The notes under the pieces: model-generated
What the model was told of the DNA's origin: nothing
Database searches by the model: none
The model's input: only the letters and a program-made list of their open reading frames with translations
Shown: piece after piece, positions 27,132 to 34,493 of the stretch
Numbering within the stretch: position 1 is the first letter of the stretch
Layout: every line of letters begins with the position of its first letter
From: Vandammella animalimorsus
Lineage (GTDB): Bacteria > Pseudomonadota > Gammaproteobacteria > Burkholderiales > Burkholderiaceae_C
Direction: 5' to 3'
DNA length: 64,000 bases
Assembly (NCBI RefSeq): GCF_002285265.1
Contig: NZ_NSJB01000001.1
Span: forward strand, 62,001 to 126,000
Program-made: the position numbers and the translations under genes

Positions 27132-29600
27132 ATGAATGCCCCCATCGATGTTTCCTTTTTCCCGCGCCATGCCAAGCCATTGAGCGCCTACAAGCCCTAT
27201 TGGGCCAAGCGCTTTGGCACCGCGCCTTTTTTGCCCATGAGCCGCGCCGAGATGGAGCAGCTGGGCTGGGACAGCTGCGACATCATCCTGGTGACGGGCG
27301 ATGCCTACGTGGACCACCCCAGCTTCGGCATGGCCGTGATCGGCCGCGTGCTGGAGGCGCAGGGCTTTCGCGTGGGCATCATCGCCCAGCCCGACTGGCA
27401 CAGCGCCGAGCCCTTCAAGGCGCTGGGCCGGCCCAACCTGTTCTGGGGCGTGACGGCGGGCAACATGGATTCGATGATCAACCGCTACACGGCCGATCGC
27501 AAAATCCGCAGCGACGACGCCTACACCCCCGGCAACGTGGGCGGCAAGCGGCCCGACCGCGCCGCCATCGTCTACAGCCAGCGCTGCCGCGAGGCGTACA
27601 AGGACGTGCCCATCATCCTGGGCGGCATCGAGGGCAGCCTGCGCCGCATCGCCCACTACGACTACTGGAGCGACAAGGTGCGCCGCTCCATCGTGGTGGA
27701 CAGCAAGTGCGACCTGCTGCTGTACGGCAACGCCGAGCGCGCGCTGGTGGAAGTGGCGCACCGCCTGGCGCGGCGCGAGCCGGTGGTGCAGATCACCGAC
27801 GTGCGCGGCACGGCCTTCGTGCGCCGCGCGCAGGACGAAGGCCAGCACTGGTGGGAGCTGGACTCCACCGATGTGGACAGCCCCGGCCCGGTGGAGCCGC
27901 GCATCAACCCCTACCTGACCGTGGGCGAGCAGGCGGCCCAGGCCGGCCAGGCGTGCCAGAGCGGCCAATATGCCCCAAGCGATGCCCTCAACGATGCCCA
28001 GCCAGGCCAGCCCGGCGAGGGGCAGGGCAGCGCCGGCCAGGCCGGCGGCGATCGGGCCGATGTGCGGCCCGTGCAATTCATGCCCAACCCGGCGCTGGCC
28101 GCGCGCAAGAACTCCCGCGCCCTGCCGCTGCGTGAGCGCACCGTGATCCGCCTGCCCAGCTACGAGCAGGTCAAGGCCGACCCGGTGCTCTACGCCCACG
28201 CCAACCGCGTGCTGCACCTGGAGACCAACCCCGGCAACGCCCGCGCGCTGGTGCAGCGCCACGGCGAGGGCGCGGCCGCGCGCGACGTGTGGCTCAACCC
28301 GCCGCCCATCCCGCTGACCACGGCCGAGATGGACCACGTCTTCGGCCTGCCCTACGCGCGCAGCCCGCATCCGCGCTATGCCGATGAACAAGGCAGCCAC
28401 GATGGCGCGACCAAGATCCCGGCCTGGGAGATGATCCGCACCTCGGTGAACATCATGCGCGGCTGCTTTGGCGGCTGCACGTTTTGCTCCATCACCGAGC
28501 ACGAGGGCCGCATCATCCAAAGCCGCTCGGAGGACTCCATCATTGGCGAGATCGAGCAGATCCGCGACAAGGTCCAGGGCTTTACCGGCATCATCTCCGA
28601 CCTGGGCGGGCCCACGGCCAACATGTACCGCCTGGGCTGCCGCTCGCCCGAGATCGAGGCCGCCTGCCGCAAGCCCAGCTGCGTTTACCCCGGCATCTGC
28701 CCCAATCTGCACACCGACCACGGGCCGCTGATCCGCATCTACCGCCGCGCGCGCGGTCTCAAGGGCATCAAGAAAATCCTCATCGGCTCGGGCCTGCGCT
28801 ACGACCTGGCCGTGCAATCGCCCGAATACGTCAAGGAGCTGGTGCAGCACCACGTGGGCGGCTACCTGAAGATCGCGCCCGAGCACACCGAGGCCGGCCC
28901 GCTGTCGAAGATGATGAAGCCCGGCATCGGCACCTACGACCGCTTCAAGCAGATGTTCGAGCGCTACAGCGCCGAGGCCGGCAAGAAGCAGTACCTCATC
29001 CCCTACTTCATCGCCGCGCACCCGGGCACCAGCGACGAGGACATGATGAACCTGGCGCTGTGGCTGAAGAAAAACGGCTTTCGCGCCGACCAGGTGCAGA
29101 CCTTCTACCCCAGCCCCATGGCCACCGCCACGGCCATGTACCACTCCGGGCGCAACCCGCTCAAGCGCGTGCGCCGCTGGATGCAGGACAAGAGCCAGGA
29201 GCAGGTGGACATCGTGCGCGGCGAGAAGCGCCGCCGCCTGCACAAGGCCTTTTTGCGCTGGCACGACCCGAACAACTGGCCGCTGCTGCGCCAGGCCCTC
29301 AAGGACATGGGCCGCGCCGACCTGATCGGCAACGGCAAGCAGCACCTTATCCCCACCTGGCAGCCGCTGACCGACGGCAGCTACCAAAGCGCGCGGCGCA
29401 GCAACTCCACCCCCAGGCAAAAGCTGCAGCAGCGCCGCGCCGATGCCGGCGCGGGCAGCGCCAGGCCCGGCGGCCCCAAGCAGAAGGCCGCTGCCGGCCG
29501 CGCCCCCCAGCGCAAGCCCCAGGCGCAGCGCGGCAGTGCGCCCCGGCCCGGGCGGCTGCTGACCCAGCACACCGGCCTGCCGCCCCGGCCCGGCAAGTAA
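27132..29600 (+). CDS. YgiQ-family radical SAM protein
   Basis: 822 aa from the ATG at 27132 ([29 protein letters not shown], the usual YgiQ opening). The N-terminal domain reads [22 protein letters not shown]. The radical SAM cluster is [12 protein letters not shown] (CxxxCxxC, about residue 445), followed by [15 protein letters not shown] and [19 protein letters not shown]. Substrates of this family are not established. Two additions stand out: a Gln/Gly/Ala-rich insertion at about residues 266-310 ([26 protein letters not shown]) and a basic, Arg/Gln/Pro-rich tail of about 70 residues. The 26998-27131 gap holds no clear promoter. Confidence 0.93.
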   Translation: MNAPIDVSFFPRHAKPLSAYKPYWAKRFGTAPFLPMSRAEMEQLGWDSCDIILVTGDAYVDHPSFGMAVIGRVLEAQGFRVGIIAQPDWHSAEPFKALGRPNLFWGVTAGNMDSMINRYTADRKIRSDDAYTPGNVGGKRPDRAAIVYSQRCREAYKDVPIILGGIEGSLRRIAHYDYWSDKVRRSIVVDSKCDLLLYGNAERALVEVAHRLARREPVVQITDVRGTAFVRRAQDEGQHWWELDSTDVDSPGPVEPRINPYLTVGEQAAQAGQACQSGQYAPSDALNDAQPGQPGEGQGSAGQAGGDRADVRPVQFMPNPALAARKNSRALPLRERTVIRLPSYEQVKADPVLYAHANRVLHLETNPGNARALVQRHGEGAAARDVWLNPPPIPLTTAEMDHVFGLPYARSPHPRYADEQGSHDGATKIPAWEMIRTSVNIMRGCFGGCTFCSITEHEGRIIQSRSEDSIIGEIEQIRDKVQGFTGIISDLGGPTANMYRLGCRSPEIEAACRKPSCVYPGICPNLHTDHGPLIRIYRRARGLKGIKKILIGSGLRYDLAVQSPEYVKELVQHHVGGYLKIAPEHTEAGPLSKMMKPGIGTYDRFKQMFERYSAEAGKKQYLIPYFIAAHPGTSDEDMMNLALWLKKNGFRADQVQTFYPSPMATATAMYHSGRNPLKRVRRWMQDKSQEQVDIVRGEKRRRLHKAFLRWHDPNNWPLLRQALKDMGRADLIGNGKQHLIPTWQPLTDGSYQSARRSNSTPRQKLQQRRADAGAGSARPGGPKQKAAAGRAPQRKPQAQRGSAPRPGRLLTQHTGLPPRPGK

Positions 29601-29616
29601 CGGGGTAAGGCCAGGC

Positions 29617-29880
29617 TAGAGCGTGTTCTGCGCGAGCGTTGACAAATCCAAGACCTGGGCGCTGACGGGCATCTCAATCTCGCAGGCGGCTCTCGTCATG
29701 CCCGCGAAGGCGGGCATCCAGCGCCGCCCTTGCGCACGAGAGGAGGGGATTGGCCAACGGCAGCGCCGCCCCGTCAGCGTCGCCCCTGTCAGCGTCGCAA
29801 CTGGACACCCGCCTTCGCGGGTGTGACGAGAGAAGGCGGCGCTTGCAGGAAATGTCTTCATCAGAATCGAAACCGCTCTA
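29617..29880 (-). repeat. MITE-like repeat copy B, inverted relative to copy A
   Basis: 264-bp element starting 17 bases after the ygiQ-like stop. Termini are TAGAGCGTGTTC and, on the other end, GAAACCGCTCTA (10 of 12 bases match as terminal inverted repeats). Internally it has the same two REP-like hairpins as copy A (ATGCCCGC/GCGGGCAT near 29699-29718 and ACACCCGC/GCGGGTGT near 29805-29824). It differs from copy A by substitutions and about 20 extra bases between the hairpins. A GCCAGGC heptamer flanks it at 29610-29616 and 29882-29888 (one base off), which may be a target duplication. Confidence 0.85.
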
Positions 29881-29934
29881 TGCCAGGCCAGGCCGGGCGA
29901 CGCGCGCCGTCGTCAGAAAAGCTGCTTGGAGCCA

Positions 29935-29968
29935 CAAAAAAACGCCTGCCCGGTCAAGGGCAGGCGTT
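29935..29968 (-). terminator. Intrinsic terminator after phaC
   Basis: AACGCCTGCCC and GGGCAGGCGTT form an 11-bp stem with a 6-base loop. On the reverse strand it runs into TTTTTTTT. It lies 41 bases past the phaC stop. Confidence 0.93.
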
Positions 29969-30008
29969 GCTGCGAGCTCAGCACAGTGGCGGCAGGCTTT
30001 CAAACCCC

Positions 30009-31946
30009 TCAGGCGCGCTGCTTGACGTAGCTGCCGGGGGCGGGCTCCAACACCTTGTAGGCGCTGCCCTTGCCCGGCTTCTTCGGCGCCGGGATTTGCT
30101 TGCCGGCGTGCTCGGCCAGCCATTGCGCCCAGTCCGGCCACCAGCTGCCGGGCTGTTGCTCGGCCGTCTCCAGCCACTGGCTCCAGTCCTTGGGGTATTG
30201 GCCGCTCTCGCTCTTCCAGTAGTTGCGCTTGCCGCGCGCCGGCGGGTTGATGACCCCGGCGATGTGGCCCGAGGCGCCCATGACGAAGCGCTTGGGCCCG
30301 GTGAAGACCTGGGTGCTGGCGTAGGCGCCGCGGATGGGCACGATGTGGTCCTCGCGCGAGCCGTAGATGTACATCGAGGCCTTGATCTTGCTCAGGTCGA
30401 TGGCCTCGCCGCAGACCGTGGCCTGGCCGGGCTGCACCAGGCGGTTTTCCAGATAGGTGTTGCGCAGGTACCAGGCGTAGAACGGGCCGGGCAGGTTGGT
30501 GCCGTCGCTGTTCCAGTACAGCAGGTCAAAGGGCGGCGGGGTCTCGCCCTTGAGGTAGTTGCCCACCACGTAGTTCCACACCAGCTCGTTGGGGCGCAGA
30601 AAGCTGAAGGTGGTGGCCAGATCCTGGCCGCGCATCAGGCCGCGCTGGCCCATTTGCATTTCACGGAACTGCACGACGTTCTCGTCGATGAAGATGTCCA
30701 GGATGCCCGTTTCGCTGAAGTCCACCAGCGTGGTCAGCAGCGTGGCGCTGTGCACCGGGTGCTGGCCGCGCGCGGCCAGCACGGCCAGCGCCGTGGTCAG
30801 GATGGTGCCGCCGACGCAAAAGCCCAGCGCGTTGATGGTCTCGGCGCCGGTGATGTCCTGCACCGCCTGGATGGCGCGCATGGCCGCGTGCTCGATGTAG
30901 TCGTCCCAGGTCTTGGTGTCCATGCTCTGGTCGGGGTTGCGCCAGCTGACGACGAAGCAGCGGTGCCCCTGGGCAACGGCGTACTCGATGAAGGAGTTGC
31001 CCGGCTGCAAATCCAGGATGTAGTACTTGTTGATGCACGGCGGCACCAGCAGAAAAGGGCGCTCGTGCACCTTGGCGGTGGTGGGCGTGTATTCGATGAG
31101 CTGGAAGAACTCGTTCTGGAACACCACCGAGCCGGGGGTGATGGCGATGTTGCGGCCCACTTCGAACTGGGCCTCGTCGGTCATCGAGATGTGGCCGCGC
31201 TGGATGTCCTCCCACATGTTCATCAGGCCCTTGGAGATGCTCTCGCCCTTGCTGCTCAGGGCCTTGACCTGTGCGTCCGGGTTCAGCGCCATGAAGTTGG
31301 TTGGCGCGGCCGCGGCCAGCCATTGATCGACGGCGAACTGCAGGCGCGCGCGCGTCTTGGGGTCGGTCTCGGTGATCTCCACCAGCTTTTGCAGCGCGCT
31401 GGAATTGATCTGGTAGAGCGCGGCCGTCATGGCCGCCGGGCCATTTTCCAGCCAGGCCTGGCTGGAAAAGCGCCTGTCCGAGCGCAGCACCTCGCCCAGA
31501 TCCTTGGTCTCGCTTTGGGCCAGCTGCGAGATCTGCGCCAGGTACTCCTGCTGCAGCGTCTGCAGTTTCTGAGGGGCGATGAACAGCCCGGTCAGCGGCG
31601 CGGCTGCAGCGGCCTGGCCGCCTGGCTGGGCCGGCATGAACGGGGCCAGAAAGCCCATGGGGTTGCCCAGCATGCCCATCATGGCCTCGGGCGTGAAGGG
31701 CGCTGCCTGGGGCGGGCCCTCTGGGCGCTCCTGTGCATCGGGCGTGGCTTGGGTCGCCTTGGCCGCCTTGCTGGTTTTGGCTGGCCGGGCGCCGCTGGCT
31801 GCGGCGGCCAGCGGCGCCTGCATGGCCTGCTGGGTCCATTGCATCCACTGGCCGAACGCGGCCTGCTGCAGCTGCTGCAGCTGCGCCCAGTAATCGGCCG
31901 GGCCTTGGCCGGGGGCAGCCTTGGGCTGGGCGTCGTGCTTGCTCAT
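30009..31946 (-). CDS. phaC: Class I poly(3-hydroxyalkanoate) synthase
   Basis: 645 aa from the ATG at 31946, preceded by AAGGAGACTT. The catalytic Cys is in the lipase-like box ALGFCVGGTILTTAL (about residue 377), with Asp in SREDHIVPI and His in GASGHIAGVINPP. The N-terminal PhaC_N region is recognisable (NPDAQVKALSSKGESISKGL, FQLIEYTPTTAKVHERP). The first 120 residues are an Ala/Gln/Pro-rich extension (ASGARPAKTSKAAKATQATP) that makes it longer than most class I enzymes. It polymerises (R)-3-hydroxyacyl-CoA on granules. phaA/phaB genes do not follow it; bktB and phaP lie 7-9 kb away. Confidence 0.96.
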   Translation of the reverse strand: MSKHDAQPKAAPGQGPADYWAQLQQLQQAAFGQWMQWTQQAMQAPLAAAASGARPAKTSKAAKATQATPDAQERPEGPPQAAPFTPEAMMGMLGNPMGFLAPFMPAQPGGQAAAAAPLTGLFIAPQKLQTLQQEYLAQISQLAQSETKDLGEVLRSDRRFSSQAWLENGPAAMTAALYQINSSALQKLVEITETDPKTRARLQFAVDQWLAAAAPTNFMALNPDAQVKALSSKGESISKGLMNMWEDIQRGHISMTDEAQFEVGRNIAITPGSVVFQNEFFQLIEYTPTTAKVHERPFLLVPPCINKYYILDLQPGNSFIEYAVAQGHRCFVVSWRNPDQSMDTKTWDDYIEHAAMRAIQAVQDITGAETINALGFCVGGTILTTALAVLAARGQHPVHSATLLTTLVDFSETGILDIFIDENVVQFREMQMGQRGLMRGQDLATTFSFLRPNELVWNYVVGNYLKGETPPPFDLLYWNSDGTNLPGPFYAWYLRNTYLENRLVQPGQATVCGEAIDLSKIKASMYIYGSREDHIVPIRGAYASTQVFTGPKRFVMGASGHIAGVINPPARGKRNYWKSESGQYPKDWSQWLETAEQQPGSWWPDWAQWLAEHAGKQIPAPKKPGKGSAYKVLEPAPGSYVKQRA

Positions 31947-32170
31947 GGATGAAGTCTCCTTGTCGGTGGGTATGTTGAACATGCTGGGCAAAGGCCTTGC
32001 CAAGGCTTGTCGTCAAGTGTGCGGCAGCGGGCCCATCGGGCGCGATCATAGAGAGCGCGGCAGGGCGCATTCAAGTGGGAAAACCCCGGGCAACAGGCCC
32101 CTGAAGGCCGCTGCAGGCCGCGCCGGCAAGAAAATCCCGCAGCTTGCCCGCCAGGGGCAAAAACTGTGTC

Positions 32171-32176
32171 TATAAT
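32171..32176 (+). promoter_or_regulatory. -10 element of the tRNA(CAT) gene
   Basis: A perfect TATAAT 18 bases before the tRNA 5' end. A TTGCCC at 32144-32149 is the only -35 candidate and lies too far (21 bases). Confidence 0.6.
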
Positions 32177-32193
32177 CTCGCTTCTTTGCTGAT

Positions 32194-32270
<77 letters not shown>

Positions 32271-32277
32271 AATTCCA

Positions 32278-32308
32278 GGGCTTGTAGAGTTGATCTACAA
32301 GCCCTTTT
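32278..32308 (+). terminator. Intrinsic terminator after tRNA(CAT)
   Basis: Stem GGGCTTGTAGA / TCTACAAGCCC with a GTTGA loop, followed by TTTTGTTTT. It starts 8 bases past the tRNA CCA end. Confidence 0.93.
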
Positions 32309-32384
32309 GTTTTGGGCTGCGCTTTGCTTTGTGAAAAGCGCAGCCCTTGCCTGCACATCCCAAAGCGCCTGTTGAAGCATCTCG

Positions 32385-33245
32385 GTGCGAGCTGAACAAG
32401 TGAGCCCTCCATCGGTGACCCCCATCGCCTCGCGCGAGAACGCGCAGGTCAAGCTCTGGCGTCGGCTGGCGCAGCAGAGCAATGCCTATCGCAAGCACGG
32501 CCAGCTCTGGCTGGAAGGCGAGCACCTGTGCGCCATGGCGCAGCAGGCGCGCCTGCCGGTGCAGGCGCTGGTGCTCTCGCGCACACGCTGGGAGGGCGGC
32601 GAGCTGGCGCAATGGCTGCCGCCGCAGGGCGGCAGCGCGCCAAGCTGCGGCCAGGCGCGGGTCTTTGTGCTCGAAGACGGCCTGTTTGCCCACGTCAGCG
32701 GGCTGGAAAGCCCGGCCGGCCTGGCCTATGTCGCGGCCTGGCAGGCGCAGACCCGGCCCGTGCCGGGCCTGGCGGCGGTGGTGCTCGATCGCCTGCAGGA
32801 CGCGGGCAACGTCGGCGCCATCCTGCGCTGCGCGGCGGCCTTCGGCTTTGGCCAGGTGCTGGCGTTGGAAGGCACGGTGGCGCTGCATTCGCCTAAGGTG
32901 CTGCGCTCCGGCATGGGCGCGCACTTCAGCCTGCACCTGCTCGAGCAGGCCACGCTGGAGCAGGTGCAGGCGCTGCAGCTGCCGCTGCTGCTGACCAGCT
33001 CGCACGCCGGCCAGTACCTGCACCAGGCCCGGCTGCCCTGGCCCTGCGCCTGGGTGCTGGGCCACGAAGGGCAGGGCGTGGCCCAGGCCCTGGCGCAGCT
33101 GCCGCACCAGCCGCTGCGCATCGCCCAGCCCGGCGGGCAGGAGTCGCTCAACGTTGCCGCGGCCGCGGCCATTTGCCTGCACGCCAGCGCCGTGAGCGCG
33201 CTGGGGCCTGGGCCGCAGGGCTCAGCCAGCACGCTGCAGGCGTGA
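32385..33245 (+). CDS. TrmH/SpoU-family RNA 2'-O-methyltransferase
   Basis: 286 aa if the GTG at 32385 is used; GTGs at 32400 and 32415 are equally possible and no ATG precedes the conserved IASRENAQVKLWRRLA. The SpoU signature motifs are all present: VVLDRLQDAGNVGAILRCAAA (motif 1), WVLGHEGQGVAQAL (motif 2) and ESLNVAAAAAICL (motif 3), giving the trefoil-knot AdoMet site. An RNA-binding domain occupies the N-terminal third. The target (rRNA or tRNA position) cannot be assigned. It follows the tRNA terminator by 76 bases and has no close downstream partner. Confidence 0.9.
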   Translation: MRAEQVSPPSVTPIASRENAQVKLWRRLAQQSNAYRKHGQLWLEGEHLCAMAQQARLPVQALVLSRTRWEGGELAQWLPPQGGSAPSCGQARVFVLEDGLFAHVSGLESPAGLAYVAAWQAQTRPVPGLAAVVLDRLQDAGNVGAILRCAAAFGFGQVLALEGTVALHSPKVLRSGMGAHFSLHLLEQATLEQVQALQLPLLLTSSHAGQYLHQARLPWPCAWVLGHEGQGVAQALAQLPHQPLRIAQPGGQESLNVAAAAAICLHASAVSALGPGPQGSASTLQA

Positions 33246-33385
33246 GCTTTTGGGGCTGGGGGTGCCAGGGCGCGCCGCCTTGCCCGGCAGTGGCCGCGCG
33301 CTCATACGGCCAGACGGCCAGGCGGCTGGGCGGCAGGCAGGGTTTTCCTGATGCGAATTGCACAAAAAACAGGCTGCCGCGCCGG

Positions 33386-33412
33386 TTGCAACTGCTTGCA
33401 TCTGACTACAAT
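33386..33412 (+). promoter_or_regulatory. Candidate promoter upstream of the heptamer-repeat locus
   Basis: TTGCAA (33386-33391) and TACAAT (33407-33412) with a 15-base spacer, slightly short but otherwise sigma-70-like. Expected transcription start is near 33419. It lies in a gene-free interval ahead of the repeat array and terminator. Confidence 0.45.
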
Positions 33413-33421
33413 TGCTGCCCT

Positions 33422-33745
33422 ATGAATACTTGGGAACTGGCCGCAGCACGCAGCACGCAGCACGCAGCACGCAGCACGCAGCACGCAGCACGCAGCACGC
33501 AGCACGCAGCACGCAGCACGCAGCATTGGATGCGTGTTTGGGCAAAGTTCCTTGCCTGCAGGCGAAAACTTCCTCGCCCGTCGTCGTTGTCATTGCCCGA
33601 TTCCGGCCACGCCTGGCGCGTCGCCGGTTTTTTTGTGCATTTTTTCGGCGCTTTGCCGATTGCCCCAAGCCAGCGCACCTGGCGCTGGCTGAACGCCGTG
33701 GCCCGCCCGGCCCTTGCAGACACTGCCCCTCTACCTAAAGAGTGA
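33422..33745 (+). CDS. Possible leader ORF spanning the heptamer array
   Basis: 107-codon frame from ATG 33422 (MNTWELAAARSTQH...), with four copies of AARSTQH encoded by the DNA heptamers, then a basic, low-complexity remainder. It stops 9 bases before the DUF1566 start, which would allow translational coupling. No Shine-Dalgarno is visible and there is no family resemblance. Because other frames are also open here, it may be chance in GC-rich DNA. It is recorded because it overlaps the candidate RNA and the internal terminator. Confidence 0.2.
   Translation: MNTWELAAARSTQHAARSTQHAARSTQHAARSTQHWMRVWAKFLACRRKLPRPSSLSLPDSGHAWRVAGFFVHFFGALPIAPSQRTWRWLNAVARPALADTAPLPKE
33443..33526 (+). repeat. 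Tandem heptanucleotide array, (GCAGCAC)11 plus GCAGCAT
   Basis: Eleven perfect 7-bp units from 33443 to 33519 and a twelfth with a final T. The unit length is not a multiple of three, so gain or loss of a unit would shift any reading frame through it. The purity of the array suggests recent slippage. It is the longest simple repeat in the window. Confidence 0.97.
33603..33634 (+). terminator. Intrinsic terminator between the heptamer array and the DUF1566 gene
   Basis: CCGGC-C-ACGC / GCGT-C-GCCGG (nine pairs around one C-C mismatch) with a CTGGC loop, followed by seven T. It lies 121 bases upstream of the DUF1566 ATG, so it would cut transcripts begun at the 33.4-kb promoter unless read through. 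Confidence 0.8.
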
Positions 33746-33754
33746 GACCGCCCC

Positions 33755-34309
33755 ATGCCTGAGCAGCACACCACCTCCTTTGCATCCGTTGCCGAGCGTC
33801 TGGCGCGACAGCGCCAGCACGGGCGCGCTGCCATGGCGGCGCTGGCCTTGGCCGCCGCCGCCGCACCTGCGCTGGCGACATGCCCCAGCAATGGCAAGCC
33901 AGGGCATTTTGAGCCTGTGCCCGAGAGCAACGGCGCCGAGGTCAGGGACACGGCCACCGGCCTGATCTGGAGGCGCTGCAGCGAGGGCCAGAGCTGGAGC
34001 GGCGCCTCCTGCGTCGGCACATTCAGCCGGATGACCTACGACGAGGCCATGGCCCATGCCGAAGGGCAGCCAGATGGGCGCTTGCCCAACCTGAAAGAGC
34101 TGCAGAGCCTGGTGAGGCGGGAGTGCGCAAACCCGGCCATTGACGCGGATGCCTTCCCGAATACGCCCGGCACCTGGTATTGGACGAGGACGCCCCATGC
34201 CGGCAGTTCTGCCGATGCCTGGATCGTTGGTTTCTATGAAGGCGGCTTTGCCGATTACTACTACCAAAACTTCCGCGGTGCGGTGCGCCTGGTGCGAACC
34301 GCGCGGTGA
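33755..34309 (+). CDS. Secreted DUF1566 (Lcl C-terminal domain) protein
   Basis: 184 aa. The N-terminal region has a hydrophobic signal segment (MAALALAAAAAPALATCPSNG), preceded by about 26 residues; an internal ATG at 33833 would give a compact signal peptide. The DUF1566 domain follows: EVRDTATGLIWRRCSEGQSW, MTYDEAMAHA, GRLPNLKELQSLV and YYYQNFRGAVRLVR. Cysteine pairs (RRCSEG, GASCVG, RREC) suggest disulfides. Such proteins are secreted or surface-exposed with poorly known roles, some adhesion- or chitin-related. It sits alone between the heptamer locus and its own terminator. Confidence 0.85.
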   Translation: MPEQHTTSFASVAERLARQRQHGRAAMAALALAAAAAPALATCPSNGKPGHFEPVPESNGAEVRDTATGLIWRRCSEGQSWSGASCVGTFSRMTYDEAMAHAEGQPDGRLPNLKELQSLVRRECANPAIDADAFPNTPGTWYWTRTPHAGSSADAWIVGFYEGGFADYYYQNFRGAVRLVRTAR

Positions 34310-34324
34310 TGCCTGTAGCCTGTG

Positions 34325-34350
34325 GGGCGGCCTGGCCGCCCTTGTTTTTT
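34325..34350 (+). terminator. Intrinsic terminator after the DUF1566 gene
   Basis: GGGCGG-CCTGG-CCGCCC hairpin followed by TTGTTTTTT, 16 bases past the stop codon. Confidence 0.88.
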
Positions 34351-34493
34351 GTGGCCGGCGCTGCCGTGGTGTGCGGCCGGCGCACGGCGTGCGCCTTGCC
34401 GCCTTGCCTACAATGGCCGCCCGCATGCTGCCGCTTGCCAGGCGGCATTTTTTTGATCTTTTTCGCGCCGCACTGTGCTGGGGCGCTGCTCTT

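Larger units (their letters stand above)
33419..33634 (+). ncRNA. Candidate small RNA or attenuated leader carrying twelve heptamers
   Basis: A promoter-like motif (33386-33412) and a strong intrinsic terminator (33603-33634) bracket about 215 bases that include the (GCAGCAC)n array. That layout fits either a free-standing small RNA or an attenuated 5' leader for the DUF1566 gene at 33755. No known RNA family is recognised. The prediction rests on these signals alone, so confidence is modest. Confidence 0.35.

Noticed and set aside
27087-29570. An 827-codon reverse frame across the ygiQ-like gene
   Set aside because: The composition is Ala/Gly/Val/His low complexity, and the forward strand carries clear radical SAM motifs. 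Not coding.
33443-33526. Heptamer array as a CRISPR
   Set aside because: Units are 7 bp with no spacers, and no cas genes are present.
34413-34493. ATG at 34413 as the murJ start
   Set aside because: It overlaps a -10-like TACAAT and adds a non-conserved head; GTG 34494 gives the standard MurJ N-terminus.
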